A stretch of DNA of 24,579 nt, from assembly GCA_900543615.1 (NCBI GenBank), contig UQSC01000017.1, positions 1-24,579 on the forward strand, read 5' to 3'. The translations under genes and the position numbers were made by a program. Within the stretch, counting starts at the first letter, position 1. Each line of letters opens with the position of its first letter. The notes beneath the pieces were generated by a model. It was given only the letters and a program-made list of their open reading frames with translations, made no database searches and had not been told where the DNA came from. Below are positions 13,914 through 20,684 of the stretch, piece by piece. Source of the stretch: an uncultured Collinsella sp. Lineage in GTDB: Bacteria; Actinomycetota; Coriobacteriia; Coriobacteriales; Coriobacteriaceae.

Positions 13914-14356
13914 TAGATGCCGTCCTCGTCGCCGAAGATATCCTCTTCCTCGGAGCCGGCAACGGATGCGACCGTCTGGGCGGTGATGCCCGTCTGGCCA
14001 ACGGTCACGGCCTGCTCGCCAAGCTCGGCGAGCGTGGCGTTGCCGCGGAGGAACAGAAGCTCAATAACCATGGGAAGGTTAGTGCCGGTCAGAACCTCGA
14101 CATTGTCGACATCCTGGGCAATCATCATCGACTGGTTGAACGGGGTGCCACCGAGCAGGTCGGTAAAGACGAGCACGCCATCGCACTCCTCGCGCATGGC
14201 GGTAATAGCGGCGCGGAGATCCTCACCGTAGGAAGCAGCCTGGTCGCCCTCAAAAGGAACGACGGTAAAAGCGGGCTGGTCGCCGGCAACCATAGCGATA
14301 GCGCTTGCAAGGCCGGGTGCGAACTGTCCATGACCGGTAAGAATAAAGCCAACCAT
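13913..14356 (-). CDS. PTS EIIA, mannose/GalNAc family
   Basis: A 147-residue cytosolic phosphocarrier of the mannose-class IIA family. The N-terminus VGFILTGHGQFAPGL contains the phosphorylated His at residue 9, which receives phosphate from HPr; VFTDLLGGTPFNQS near residues 83-96 and TGTNLPMVIELL are conserved. The C-terminus ends in an acidic tail (GSEEEDIFGDEDGI) that adds a few residues to the usual length. The ATG has AAGGGA seven bases upstream. It opens the PTS operon and would be the first enzyme expressed when the upstream operator is free. Confidence 0.95.
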   Translation of the reverse strand: MVGFILTGHGQFAPGLASAIAMVAGDQPAFTVVPFEGDQAASYGEDLRAAITAMREECDGVLVFTDLLGGTPFNQSMMIAQDVDNVEVLTGTNLPMVIELLFLRGNATLAELGEQAVTVGQTGITAQTVASVAGSEEEDIFGDEDGI

Positions 14357-14472
14357 TCAAATTTCCCTTCCGAAGGTGTGTACAATCTGAGTCCGATGAT
14401 TTTCGGAAGCCAGCGGGCGCTCGCCCTTAAAGCTTCTTGGAAAGCGTTCTTTAAAGACCAGTGGTTTCTAAA

Positions 14473-14486
14473 CTGGTAGTAACCAC
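14473..14486 (-). promoter_or_regulatory. GntR/HutC-type operator of the PTS operon
   Basis: CTGGTAGTAACCAC differs only in the last base from the agaS operator at 10180-10193 and keeps the TGGT(N4)ACCA palindrome. A further dyad GTGGTT (14461-14466) / AACCAC (14481-14486) overlaps it. It lies 117 bases before the EIIA start and just downstream of a -10-like TATAGT, consistent with repression by the GntR protein. Confidence 0.72.
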
Positions 14487-14815
14487 GTGACGTGTTGTTG
14501 TCACTATATCACCCCAGAAGAGGCCGCTTCCGTTGATTCATACGGTAAAACGTTTTTGCACCGTTCACGGTGATAAATCGACCGTTTACCGGTCGTTAAC
14601 ACTTCTACCTGCGGTTTTGAAACCGTTTCGAAATGCTTTGGCAAAAGATCGGATCTTTTCCTGTCCCTAAACAACGCAGGGCGGCTAAAAATAGCGTGAA
14701 GAAAAATTGCAGGTCATTGTGAAGATGTGTGAATTGGTCTTTTTGACTTAATACCAGTTAGAACCAGTTTTGAGATTATCGGTGAACGGTAGTTTTCGAC
14801 CGCTCACCGGTTACT

Positions 14816-14829
14816 TGCAATCGTTTGCA
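14816..14829 (-). promoter_or_regulatory. LacI/GalR-type operator-like palindrome
   Basis: On the minus strand TGCAAACGATTGCA fits the LacI-family pattern TGNAANCGNTTNCA at every fixed position. A second site, TGAAACCGTTTCGA at 14618-14631, fits at all but one. No LacI-family gene is in the window, so a regulator encoded elsewhere, perhaps for global carbon control, is inferred. Confidence 0.5.
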
Positions 14830-15058
14830 GTTGTTTTCCCAGATGAATTAGGGAAACACAATGGAGCGCTTGCGCGATCACAGGAAATTTTGGCATTTGT
14901 CCTTATCCCCCACGCGCCAAACTCCGGCATCCAAAATGAGCTAATAGCTCACGCTAATCGTTTTCAATCATTACATACTCAGTATCCGTAATTATTTATC
15001 GTTTGTCATTAATTCTGATAAGATGCAAGTATCATCCAAAACGCCGATTGGAGGGGTT

Positions 15059-15697
15059 ATGGTCCATCGAAACGCATCTATATCGAATGAAACCATCAGC
15101 CGCGAACAGACGGTAGCCAAACTGAGGAAGCTCGCTCGCATCTGCAAATGGGCCACAATCTGCATTACCGCAGCGCTCGCTCTGGGACTCCTCGCAGTCA
15201 TTGCGATTGACCTTCTACTCATATTGCCTGGCCTCTCCCAAGGGTCGTGTCTCCAATCCGTAGAACTTCAAGCCGGCGAGGGGCCATGCCTTGCTATCGT
15301 CGGTACCGATGCGCAGGCCCCACTTATGCTCGTCGCACACGATGGTCACACTGCCATAGGGAGCCTCTTGATGACATGCCTCGCGCTTACCATCGCGATA
15401 AGCGTGCGCAGGCTTTTCTTCAACATTGAAAAGGAAGGCAGGCCCTTTGACCTTGAATGTAACCAGACACTTCGTCGAGTAGGACATTTATTCCTTATCG
15501 GCGGCGTTGCCGTGAGGCTTCTTGGTGCCGTTATCACGGGAATGATACTCTCAGGATTTGGCGGCAGCTTTACGGATGCGTTCGTCGGCCAGCTATTCGA
15601 GCCCTCCATGCTCTTTGCAGGCCTGATTATTTGCCTGATTGCCAGCATCTTCCGCTACGGGTATATCCTGCAAAAACAAGATGACGAGTTGCTCTAG
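15059..15697 (+). CDS. DUF2975-like four-helix membrane protein
   Basis: A 212-residue protein with four predicted transmembrane helices, at about residues 29-52, 96-116, 139-162 and 180-203. Between the second and third is FFNIEKEGRPFDLECNQTLRRVG, which resembles the DUF2975 signature. The ATG at 15059 is chosen because GGAG lies five bases upstream; an ATG twelve codons earlier has none. It is followed nine bases later by a small XRE regulator, the usual arrangement for this family. The function of DUF2975 proteins is unknown; the pairing suggests a membrane component controlled by, or controlling, the regulator. Confidence 0.82.
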   Translation: MVHRNASISNETISREQTVAKLRKLARICKWATICITAALALGLLAVIAIDLLLILPGLSQGSCLQSVELQAGEGPCLAIVGTDAQAPLMLVAHDGHTAIGSLLMTCLALTIAISVRRLFFNIEKEGRPFDLECNQTLRRVGHLFLIGGVAVRLLGAVITGMILSGFGGSFTDAFVGQLFEPSMLFAGLIICLIASIFRYGYILQKQDDELL

Positions 15698-15706
15698 GGG
15701 GAATCC

Positions 15707-15946
15707 ATGATTATTCTGCGGCTTGACCGCATGCTCGCCGAACGCAAGATCTCATCCAAAGAGCTTGCGGAACGTGTGGGCATCTCCCAGGTCAATATGT
15801 CACGCATTAAGACGGGCAAGGTTTCTGCCATACGTTTTTCAACTCTTGACGCGATTTGCCGGGCACTCGACTGCCAACCGGGCGATGTGCTGGAATATAT
15901 ATCCGACGATGAAGCCGATGGCCTTTTTGGGCTTAAAGATGAATAG
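15707..15946 (+). CDS. Small XRE-family (Cro/CI-type) regulator, YozG-like
   Basis: A 79-residue protein made almost entirely of one XRE helix-turn-helix: LDRMLAERKISSKELAERVGISQVNMSRIKTGKVSAIRFSTLDAICRALDCQPGDVLEY, the YozG-like form. A short acidic tail follows. Its ribosome site AGGGGG overlaps the end of the preceding DUF2975 gene, so the two are cotranscribed. It probably represses its own two-gene operon, perhaps through the palindromes upstream; the signal is unknown. Confidence 0.92.
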   Translation: MIILRLDRMLAERKISSKELAERVGISQVNMSRIKTGKVSAIRFSTLDAICRALDCQPGDVLEYISDDEADGLFGLKDE

Positions 15947-15983
15947 CCATAATTAAGCCGCCAATCACGCCCTCAACGCAAAT

Positions 15984-16016
15984 AGCCCGCTAGAACGTTG
16001 TCCGTTCTAGCGGGCT
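15984..16016. terminator. Bidirectional terminator between convergent genes
   Basis: AGCCCGCTAGAACG (15984-15997) pairs perfectly with CGTTCTAGCGGGCT (16003-16016) around a five-base loop. T tails are short on both strands (TTAAT, ATTTG), but the position between convergent genes supports the call. Confidence 0.75.
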
Positions 16017-16057
16017 TAATCAGGTGATCGGTTAACGCGCAGTAGTGCAGGCAAACC

Positions 16058-17140
16058 TTACGCAAACAGGCCGTAGATGCTGATGTTGGCCTTGGCATAG
16101 AGGCCGTTAGCGTACTCGGTCCACTTGGAGCTGGCGCTCGAAGCCTGCGAGGAATACTGCTGGTAGGCGGTGTAATAGGCGGTCATGGCCTGCTTGTAGG
16201 TGGCGCTATCGGCCGTAAAGGCATCGTCAGCGAAGGCCTTGGCATAGGTGCTATCGGCGTCCTTCCAGGTACCCTTTTCGCTATCCCACTCGTCGCCGGC
16301 AAGGTTGATGATGTAGTCGGCGTAGTCCTTGCTCGCGGTCTCCTCGTTGCCGTCAGAAGGCTCGGTCGGGGCGGTCGGCATGCTTGCGGAGCTATCGCCC
16401 ACCTTCTTCTTGTAGAGCTTCTGCAGCGTCGCGGACTGACGGACGATCTGCTTGGCCTGATCCTTGGACACGCCATACTGCGTGGCCATGGTCTTGTAGT
16501 CCGAAGTGCCGATGGAATCCTCGGCGTACTTCTTCATCTCCTTGGAAGAGACGGTGATGCCCTCGTCCTCGGCAGCGTCCAGCAGAATCTGGTTGCGCAC
16601 GTAGGACAGGATAACGTCGGCAGACGGAGCGGTGTAGTTGCCGTCGTCGTTCTTGACGGTGTCGAGGCTGTACTGGCTCTCGATGGCCTCGCGCGCGGTG
16701 ATGTCGCTCTTCTTGCCGTTGTAGCTGTAGCTTGCCACGGTGGAATCGAGCTGGTCCTCGGTCAGGGTCGACGAGCCGACACCCTTGCCGCCAAAGCCGC
16801 CATTGCCAATAAAGAAGCCAATCACGGCAGCAATCACGATAGCAACCACAAAGGCGGCAATCATCGTCTTCTTGTGCTTGGATGCATGGTCGTCTTCGTC
16901 GGAGTCGTCCTCGTCTTGCTCCTCGGGCATCAGGTTCTCGTCAGCGGCATCCGCGGCAATCTGAGCCTCCAGGCGGGCGTCCTCCTCCTCGGCGGTCGTG
17001 CCGGCGGCAATGTGCTCGGCAGACGTACCGGCGACCAGATCGATCTTCTCCTCCTCATCACCGTCGGGGCCTTCGCCGCGCTCGATGATCTGGATACCGT
17101 CGATCTCGTCCTTCTCGTCCTTCTTTTGAATCAGACCCAT
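16058..17140 (-). CDS. Membrane-anchored SurA N-terminal-like (foldase-related) protein
   Basis: A 360-residue protein with an unusual layout. Residues 1-90 are a very acidic cytoplasmic segment (EEQDEDDSDEDDHASKHKK). Residues 92-112 are one transmembrane helix (IAAFVVAIVIAAVIGFF), then a glycine linker. Residues about 125-260 are helical and resemble the SurA/PrsA N-terminal chaperone domain, with 'VILSYVRNQILLDAAEDEGITVSSKEM' style phrasing. Residues about 290-355 are rich in Ala, Tyr and Ser. No parvulin PPIase signature is evident. AAGGAG lies eight bases before the ATG. It is probably a membrane-tethered extracytoplasmic chaperone-like protein; the resemblance is partial. Confidence 0.7.
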   Translation of the reverse strand: MGLIQKKDEKDEIDGIQIIERGEGPDGDEEEKIDLVAGTSAEHIAAGTTAEEEDARLEAQIAADAADENLMPEEQDEDDSDEDDHASKHKKTMIAAFVVAIVIAAVIGFFIGNGGFGGKGVGSSTLTEDQLDSTVASYSYNGKKSDITAREAIESQYSLDTVKNDDGNYTAPSADVILSYVRNQILLDAAEDEGITVSSKEMKKYAEDSIGTSDYKTMATQYGVSKDQAKQIVRQSATLQKLYKKKVGDSSASMPTAPTEPSDGNEETASKDYADYIINLAGDEWDSEKGTWKDADSTYAKAFADDAFTADSATYKQAMTAYYTAYQQYSSQASSASSKWTEYANGLYAKANISIYGLFA

Positions 17141-17178
17141 ATCAGTTACTCCTTGTTAGGAAACATAGTCCGCAATAG

Positions 17179-17207
17179 AATACGCCCGACAGAGCGCCGG
17201 GCGTATT
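17179..17207 (-). terminator. Probable terminator of the isocitrate dehydrogenase operon
   Basis: AATACGCCCG (17179-17188) pairs perfectly with CGGGCGTATT (17198-17207), loop nine bases, 60 bases after the dehydrogenase stop on the minus strand. The following sequence is only moderately T-rich (CTATTG), so termination may be incomplete. Confidence 0.6.
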
Positions 17208-17266
17208 GATTCTTAGGTTATACGCAAACACTTAAGTACTATTTAGGCGTTTGCAGTGTGCATACC

Positions 17267-18352
17267 TTAGGCCAGGTGCGCGATAACGGCATCGGCAAAG
17301 GTCTGCGTGCCCACAGCGCCCTCGACGGAGCCGGTCTGGGCACGACGCACGTCACCGGTAACCTGCTCGCCCTCGTCGAGCGTGGCAGATACGGCGGCAC
17401 GAATGCGATTGGCAGCGTCGTTCTCGCCCAGGTGATCGAGCATCATCGCAGCAGAGAGGATCTCGGCCGTGGGGTTGGCGATATCCTTGCCCGCGATATC
17501 GGGCGCGGAGCCGTGCGTTGCCTCGAAGATGGCGCAGTCGGCACCGATGTTGGAGCCGGGAGCCATGCCCAGACCGCCCACCAGGCCGGCGCACAGGTCG
17601 CTCACGATGTCGCCGTACAGGTTGGGCAGCACCAGGACATCGAAGTCGTTGGGGTTCTGGACCAGGCCCATGCAGGTGGCGTCGACAATCTTGTCGTTGA
17701 ACTCGATATCGGGATAGTTGGCGGCCACCTCGCGCGCCACGCGCAGGAAAAGGCCGTCGGTCGCCTTCATGATGTTGGCCTTGTGCACGGCCGTCACCTT
17801 TTTGCGGCCGCAGCGGCGGGCATACTCAAAGGCATACTCCACAATACGGCGGCTCTTGGCGATAGAGATGGGCTTGATCGAGATCGCGGAATCCGCGGCG
17901 AAGGCCTTCTGACCCGAGCGCTCGACAAGCTGCGAGAGCTCCTCGACCTCGGCAGCGCCCTCATCGAACTCGATGCCGGCGTAGAGGTCCTCGGTGTTCT
18001 CGCGCACGATAACCAGGTCGACATCGCGGAAGCGCGAGCCGTCGCCCGGCTGCGACAGGCAGGGACGCACGCAGGCGTACAGGTCGAAGTGCTTGCGCAG
18101 GGCCACGTTAACGCTGCGGAAACCCGTGCCGACCGGTGTGGTGATGGGACCCTTGATGGCAACCTTGGTCTCGGCGACCGCATCGAGCACGTGCTGGGGC
18201 AGCGGCGTGCCAAACTCGTCCATGACGCCGGCGCCGGCCTCCTGGACGTTCCAGTTGATCTGGACACCGGTGGCCTCGACCACGCGGCGCATGGCCTGCG
18301 TAATCTCGGGACCGATACCGTCACCGGGAATCAGGACTACATCGTGCGCCAT
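17267..18352 (-). CDS. Isocitrate dehydrogenase (isocitrate/isopropylmalate dehydrogenase family)
   Basis: A 361-residue enzyme of the short NAD-type branch, oxidatively decarboxylating isocitrate to 2-oxoglutarate. Markers: IPGDGIGPEI (residues 8-17); the substrate loop RSVNVALRKHFDLYACVRP (79-97) with Ser80, Asn82, Arg86 and Arg96, where Ser and Asn favour isocitrate over isopropylmalate; VRENTEDLYAGIE (116-128); Lys191; and metal-binding Asp248 and Asp252 in NLYGDIVSDL. GSAPDIAGKDIANPTAEIL is the coenzyme region. It is last in an operon after the HEAT protein, six bases downstream. In an anaerobe without a full cycle it would supply 2-oxoglutarate for glutamate. NAD versus NADP preference is not settled by eye. 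Confidence 0.92.
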   Translation of the reverse strand: MAHDVVLIPGDGIGPEITQAMRRVVEATGVQINWNVQEAGAGVMDEFGTPLPQHVLDAVAETKVAIKGPITTPVGTGFRSVNVALRKHFDLYACVRPCLSQPGDGSRFRDVDLVIVRENTEDLYAGIEFDEGAAEVEELSQLVERSGQKAFAADSAISIKPISIAKSRRIVEYAFEYARRCGRKKVTAVHKANIMKATDGLFLRVAREVAANYPDIEFNDKIVDATCMGLVQNPNDFDVLVLPNLYGDIVSDLCAGLVGGLGMAPGSNIGADCAIFEATHGSAPDIAGKDIANPTAEILSAAMMLDHLGENDAANRIRAAVSATLDEGEQVTGDVRRAQTGSVEGAVGTQTFADAVIAHLA

Positions 18353-18358
18353 AATCTG

Positions 18359-19057
18359 TTACTCCTCGTTTTCGGCGTCGTCAGATTTTTTAACGCTAGC
18401 ACGCTTCTTCTTTTTGGAGAGATCAAGGTCAAAGCGTTTAACAAGCATTTCGCAAATCTCGCTCGAACGGGCTTTGAGATAGCTGCCCTTGCCGTTCTCG
18501 GCGTCGAACTTAAGGCGCAGCGCGAGCTTCTCGGCGACCTCGGCGTCAATCTCGCCCTGGCCAAACTCGTACAGGCAACCGAGCATGTCGCGATACTCGA
18601 GGTCGCCGTGGTAGCACTGGATGGCCTCGTCCAGGATGGGCCAAGCCTCGCGCGAACGCTCGACGCTCGTGGCGCCCCACACGCACAGCAGGCGGAAGGC
18701 AGCATAGCGCAGCGTGGAGGAGATCTCGTCGAACAGTGCGGTCTCGGCACCCTCAAAGGCATCGCCCAGCTGCTCGGGGCAGGTGGTGGCGAGCGCCGTC
18801 AGGGCATCGAGGGCCTCCCAGCGGGTCTGAGCCTCGGGGCGGTCGAGCGCCTCGATCAGCGCGGGCACGCAGGGCACGACGCGCTGCGGATCGCGCTCGG
18901 CAAGCAGGTGCAGCACGCGGGCGGCAAACTGGCGGATGCGGCGCGTGGGGCAGCCGAGTTCCTTGACCAGACGGTCGACGGCGTTCTCGTTCTCCTCTGC
19001 CAGCTGAAGCTGTGCCAGCTCCTCGTCGGTGAGCTGTTCGTCTTTGTTTTCTGCCAT
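18359..19057 (-). CDS. HEAT-repeat-like helical protein of unknown function
   Basis: A 232-residue soluble protein. An acidic N-terminus (residues 1-27) leads into paired helices typical of HEAT repeats: RQFAARVLHLLAERDPQRVVPCVPALIEALD, then RWEALDALTALATTCPEQLGDAFEGAETALFD, then RYAAFRLLCVWGATSVERSREAWPILDEAI. The end is basic (LSKKKKRASVKKS), then acidic. Such repeats make protein-contact surfaces; no catalytic motif is visible. It lies between a two-helix membrane protein (15 bases upstream) and isocitrate dehydrogenase (6 bases downstream), so all are coexpressed, though a functional link is only suggested by the spacing. Confidence 0.8.
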   Translation of the reverse strand: MAENKDEQLTDEELAQLQLAEENENAVDRLVKELGCPTRRIRQFAARVLHLLAERDPQRVVPCVPALIEALDRPEAQTRWEALDALTALATTCPEQLGDAFEGAETALFDEISSTLRYAAFRLLCVWGATSVERSREAWPILDEAIQCYHGDLEYRDMLGCLYEFGQGEIDAEVAEKLALRLKFDAENGKGSYLKARSSEICEMLVKRFDLDLSKKKKRASVKKSDDAENEE

Positions 19058-19072
19058 AGTTACCTCTTCTTA

Positions 19073-19501
19073 CTATTTCTTAGCGTGCTTGCCAGCACCC
19101 TTGCTGTCATCGGTGACCGAGATGAGCTGTCGATCGGCCGCGCCATTGCGACGCGCACGGCGGCGTTCCTCGGCGTCGCCCGCGTCGGCGGCGGCACGGT
19201 GAGCCTTGTTGACGTTAAAGACCTCGTCGTGCTTGCGCCACGGACCGACGGACTCGCCAAAGCTCATCTTAAGGCCGGCAATAAAGCCGCCGAGCCAGCC
19301 GATCGGCGCAAACTGCACCAGCGGGAACAGTGAGAACACCCAGGTCAGCAGGACGACTGCCGCCGCTCCCGCAAAGTTGGCAATCCAGTAGTCGCGCTTG
19401 GTGATGACGCGCTTTTCGCACGCCCACTGGCCGCACAAAAAGCCAATGTAGATCGCAAAGAGAAAGAGCGCCAGCGCAAGCACCACGAACGTCCAGCTCA
19501 T
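19073..19501 (-). CDS. Small two-helix membrane protein of unknown function
   Basis: A 142-residue protein. Helix one (residues 3-24, starting WTFVVLALALFLFAIYIGFL) and helix two (about 37-61, ANFAGAAAVVLLTWVFSLFPLV) are followed by a glycine-rich hydrophobic segment and a charged cytoplasmic tail rich in Arg and Ala (EERRRARRNG). The ATG at 19501 is chosen because GGGGAG lies eight bases upstream, and a membrane helix starts at once. It begins five bases after the dehydrogenase stop, so the operon is tight. No family recognised. Confidence 0.75.
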   Translation of the reverse strand: MSWTFVVLALALFLFAIYIGFLCGQWACEKRVITKRDYWIANFAGAAAVVLLTWVFSLFPLVQFAPIGWLGGFIAGLKMSFGESVGPWRKHDEVFNVNKAHRAAADAGDAEERRRARRNGAADRQLISVTDDSKGAGKHAKK

Positions 19502-19506
19502 GGGCG

Positions 19507-20586
19507 CTACTCCCCGTGATGGTGGCCGCAGCAGCACTCGTGGCCGTCATCATGGCCGTGGCCGCCGCAGCACTCGTGGCCCTCGTCGTGGTGGTGGCCA
19601 CAACCGCACTCGTGATCGTCGCCATGCTCGCCGCAACCGCAGCCTTCCTCGTGAGCGCCATGCTCCTCGGGACGATACTGCGACCAGTCCAGACCGGCGG
19701 CGATGGCGTCGGCCTCCTCCTTATAGAGGACCGTGACGGCCTGGGTACCCAGCTTGGCACCACCGATGGCGTCGAGCATGTCGTAGAGCGTAAAGGCCAC
19801 GTCGGCACCGGGCAGCGCAAGCTCGCGGTCGTCGGCATAGGCGAGCGCCAAGCGCAGGTCCTTAATGAAGTGCTCGACCATAAAGCCGGGCTTGTAGTCG
19901 CCATCGAGCGCCTTGGGCGCCAGGCTCTCCATGGCGCCGGACTTGCCGGTGCCGCCCAGAATCATCTGACGGGTCTTCTCCAGATCAAGGCCGCTCAGCT
20001 CGGCAAATGCCATGGCGTCTGCCATGCCGACCATGCAGGCGCCCAGCGACACCTGGTTGGCGAGCTTGGCAGCCTGGCCCTTGCCGGCACCGTCGAAGCA
20101 GCAGATGTTGGCCGCAAAGGTGGAAAGGATATCGCGGACCGGAGCGATGTCGTTTTCGGTAGCGCCAACGATAGCCGTAAGCGTGCCGGCGATAGCACCC
20201 GACTCGCCGCCGGTGACGGGGCAGTCAAACGCCATGCGGCCGGAAACCTGGGCGGCCTCGGCAATGTCACGGGCGAGCTCGGGCGAGCTCGTGGTGAGGT
20301 CGATCAGCACCGCGCCGGGCTTAGTGCAGGCCAACAGGCCGTCGCCCGCCAGGTAGAGCTCCTCGACCTCGGAGGGATAACCCACCATGGTAAAGACGAC
20401 GTCGGCGTTCGCCACGGCATCTGCCGGCGTATCTGCCCAGACGGCGCCGCGCTCGATAAGCGCCGCCGCCTTGGACTTGGTGCGGTTGTTGACCGTGACG
20501 GGATAGCCGGCATCCAGGATGTGGCCGGCAATGGGGGCACCCATGATTCCGGTGCCGATAAATGCGACAGAGAGCTTGTTTGCCAT
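19507..20586 (-). CDS. 3-hydroxyisobutyrate dehydrogenase-like oxidoreductase with His/Cys-rich tail
   Basis: Residues 1-300 are a complete beta-hydroxyacid dehydrogenase of the 3-hydroxyisobutyrate / tartronate-semialdehyde reductase family. They carry the nucleotide loop FIGTGIMGAPIAGHIL (9-24), the substrate motif DCPVTGGESGAIAGTLT (121-137), and GKGQAAKLANQ with catalytic Lys174. NRTKSKA after the second strand suggests NADP(H) use. Residues 306-359 are an unusual tail with 14 His and 9 Cys among Gly, Asp and Glu (for example HECGCGHHHDEGHECC), encoded by internally repetitive DNA. This resembles metal-storage tails of nickel or zinc chaperones and is not part of the family. The physiological hydroxyacid is unknown. 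First gene of the four-gene operon ending in isocitrate dehydrogenase. Confidence 0.9.
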   Translation of the reverse strand: MANKLSVAFIGTGIMGAPIAGHILDAGYPVTVNNRTKSKAAALIERGAVWADTPADAVANADVVFTMVGYPSEVEELYLAGDGLLACTKPGAVLIDLTTSSPELARDIAEAAQVSGRMAFDCPVTGGESGAIAGTLTAIVGATENDIAPVRDILSTFAANICCFDGAGKGQAAKLANQVSLGACMVGMADAMAFAELSGLDLEKTRQMILGGTGKSGAMESLAPKALDGDYKPGFMVEHFIKDLRLALAYADDRELALPGADVAFTLYDMLDAIGGAKLGTQAVTVLYKEEADAIAAGLDWSQYRPEEHGAHEEGCGCGEHGDDHECGCGHHHDEGHECCGGHGHDDGHECCCGHHHGE

Positions 20587-20684
20587 GAAACCTTTCCTTT
20601 TGGGTTGGGTGTTATTACCAGGTTGAATACTCGGTGCCAGCGTTTGGGCTGTGAGTTGGGATCGATTACGGCCGCGTTACTTGC

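Larger units (their letters stand above)
14357..15058. other. 700-bp intergenic regulatory block upstream of the PTS operon
   Basis: No credible gene; the short open frames here lack ribosome sites and family resemblance. It holds the GntR-type operator (14473-14485) and a -10-like TATAGT on the minus strand (14508-14503). It also holds dyads CACCGT/ACGGTG (14559-14572) and CGACCG/CGGTCG (about 14579-14595), the shared TCTACCTGCGGTTTTG (14604-14619), and TGAAACCGTTTCGA (14618-14631). Further on come AAAAGATC/GATCTTTT (14643-14659), a CGGTGA/TCACCG dyad (about 14780-14809) and a LacI-like palindrome (14816-14829). The density of palindromes points to several regulators acting between two divergent units. 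Confidence 0.6.

Noticed and set aside
14770..14991. A 73-codon open frame in the PTS upstream block
   Set aside because: No ribosome site and no recognisable domain; it crosses several palindromes.
17258..19333. A 691-codon open frame on the plus strand
   Set aside because: It runs antisense to isocitrate dehydrogenase and the HEAT-protein gene, both well supported. Long antisense frames are expected from high-GC codon bias; there is no family resemblance.
19510..19670. Repetitive DNA considered as a CRISPR or minisatellite
   Set aside because: The repeats are short, irregular, in frame with the dehydrogenase and encode its His/Cys-rich tail; there is no repeat-spacer pattern. No CRISPR array was seen anywhere in the window.
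20611..20624. CTGGTAATAAC on the minus strand, resembling the GntR operator
   Set aside because: Only the left half and part of the right half match, and it lies between degV and the dehydrogenase, unrelated genes.
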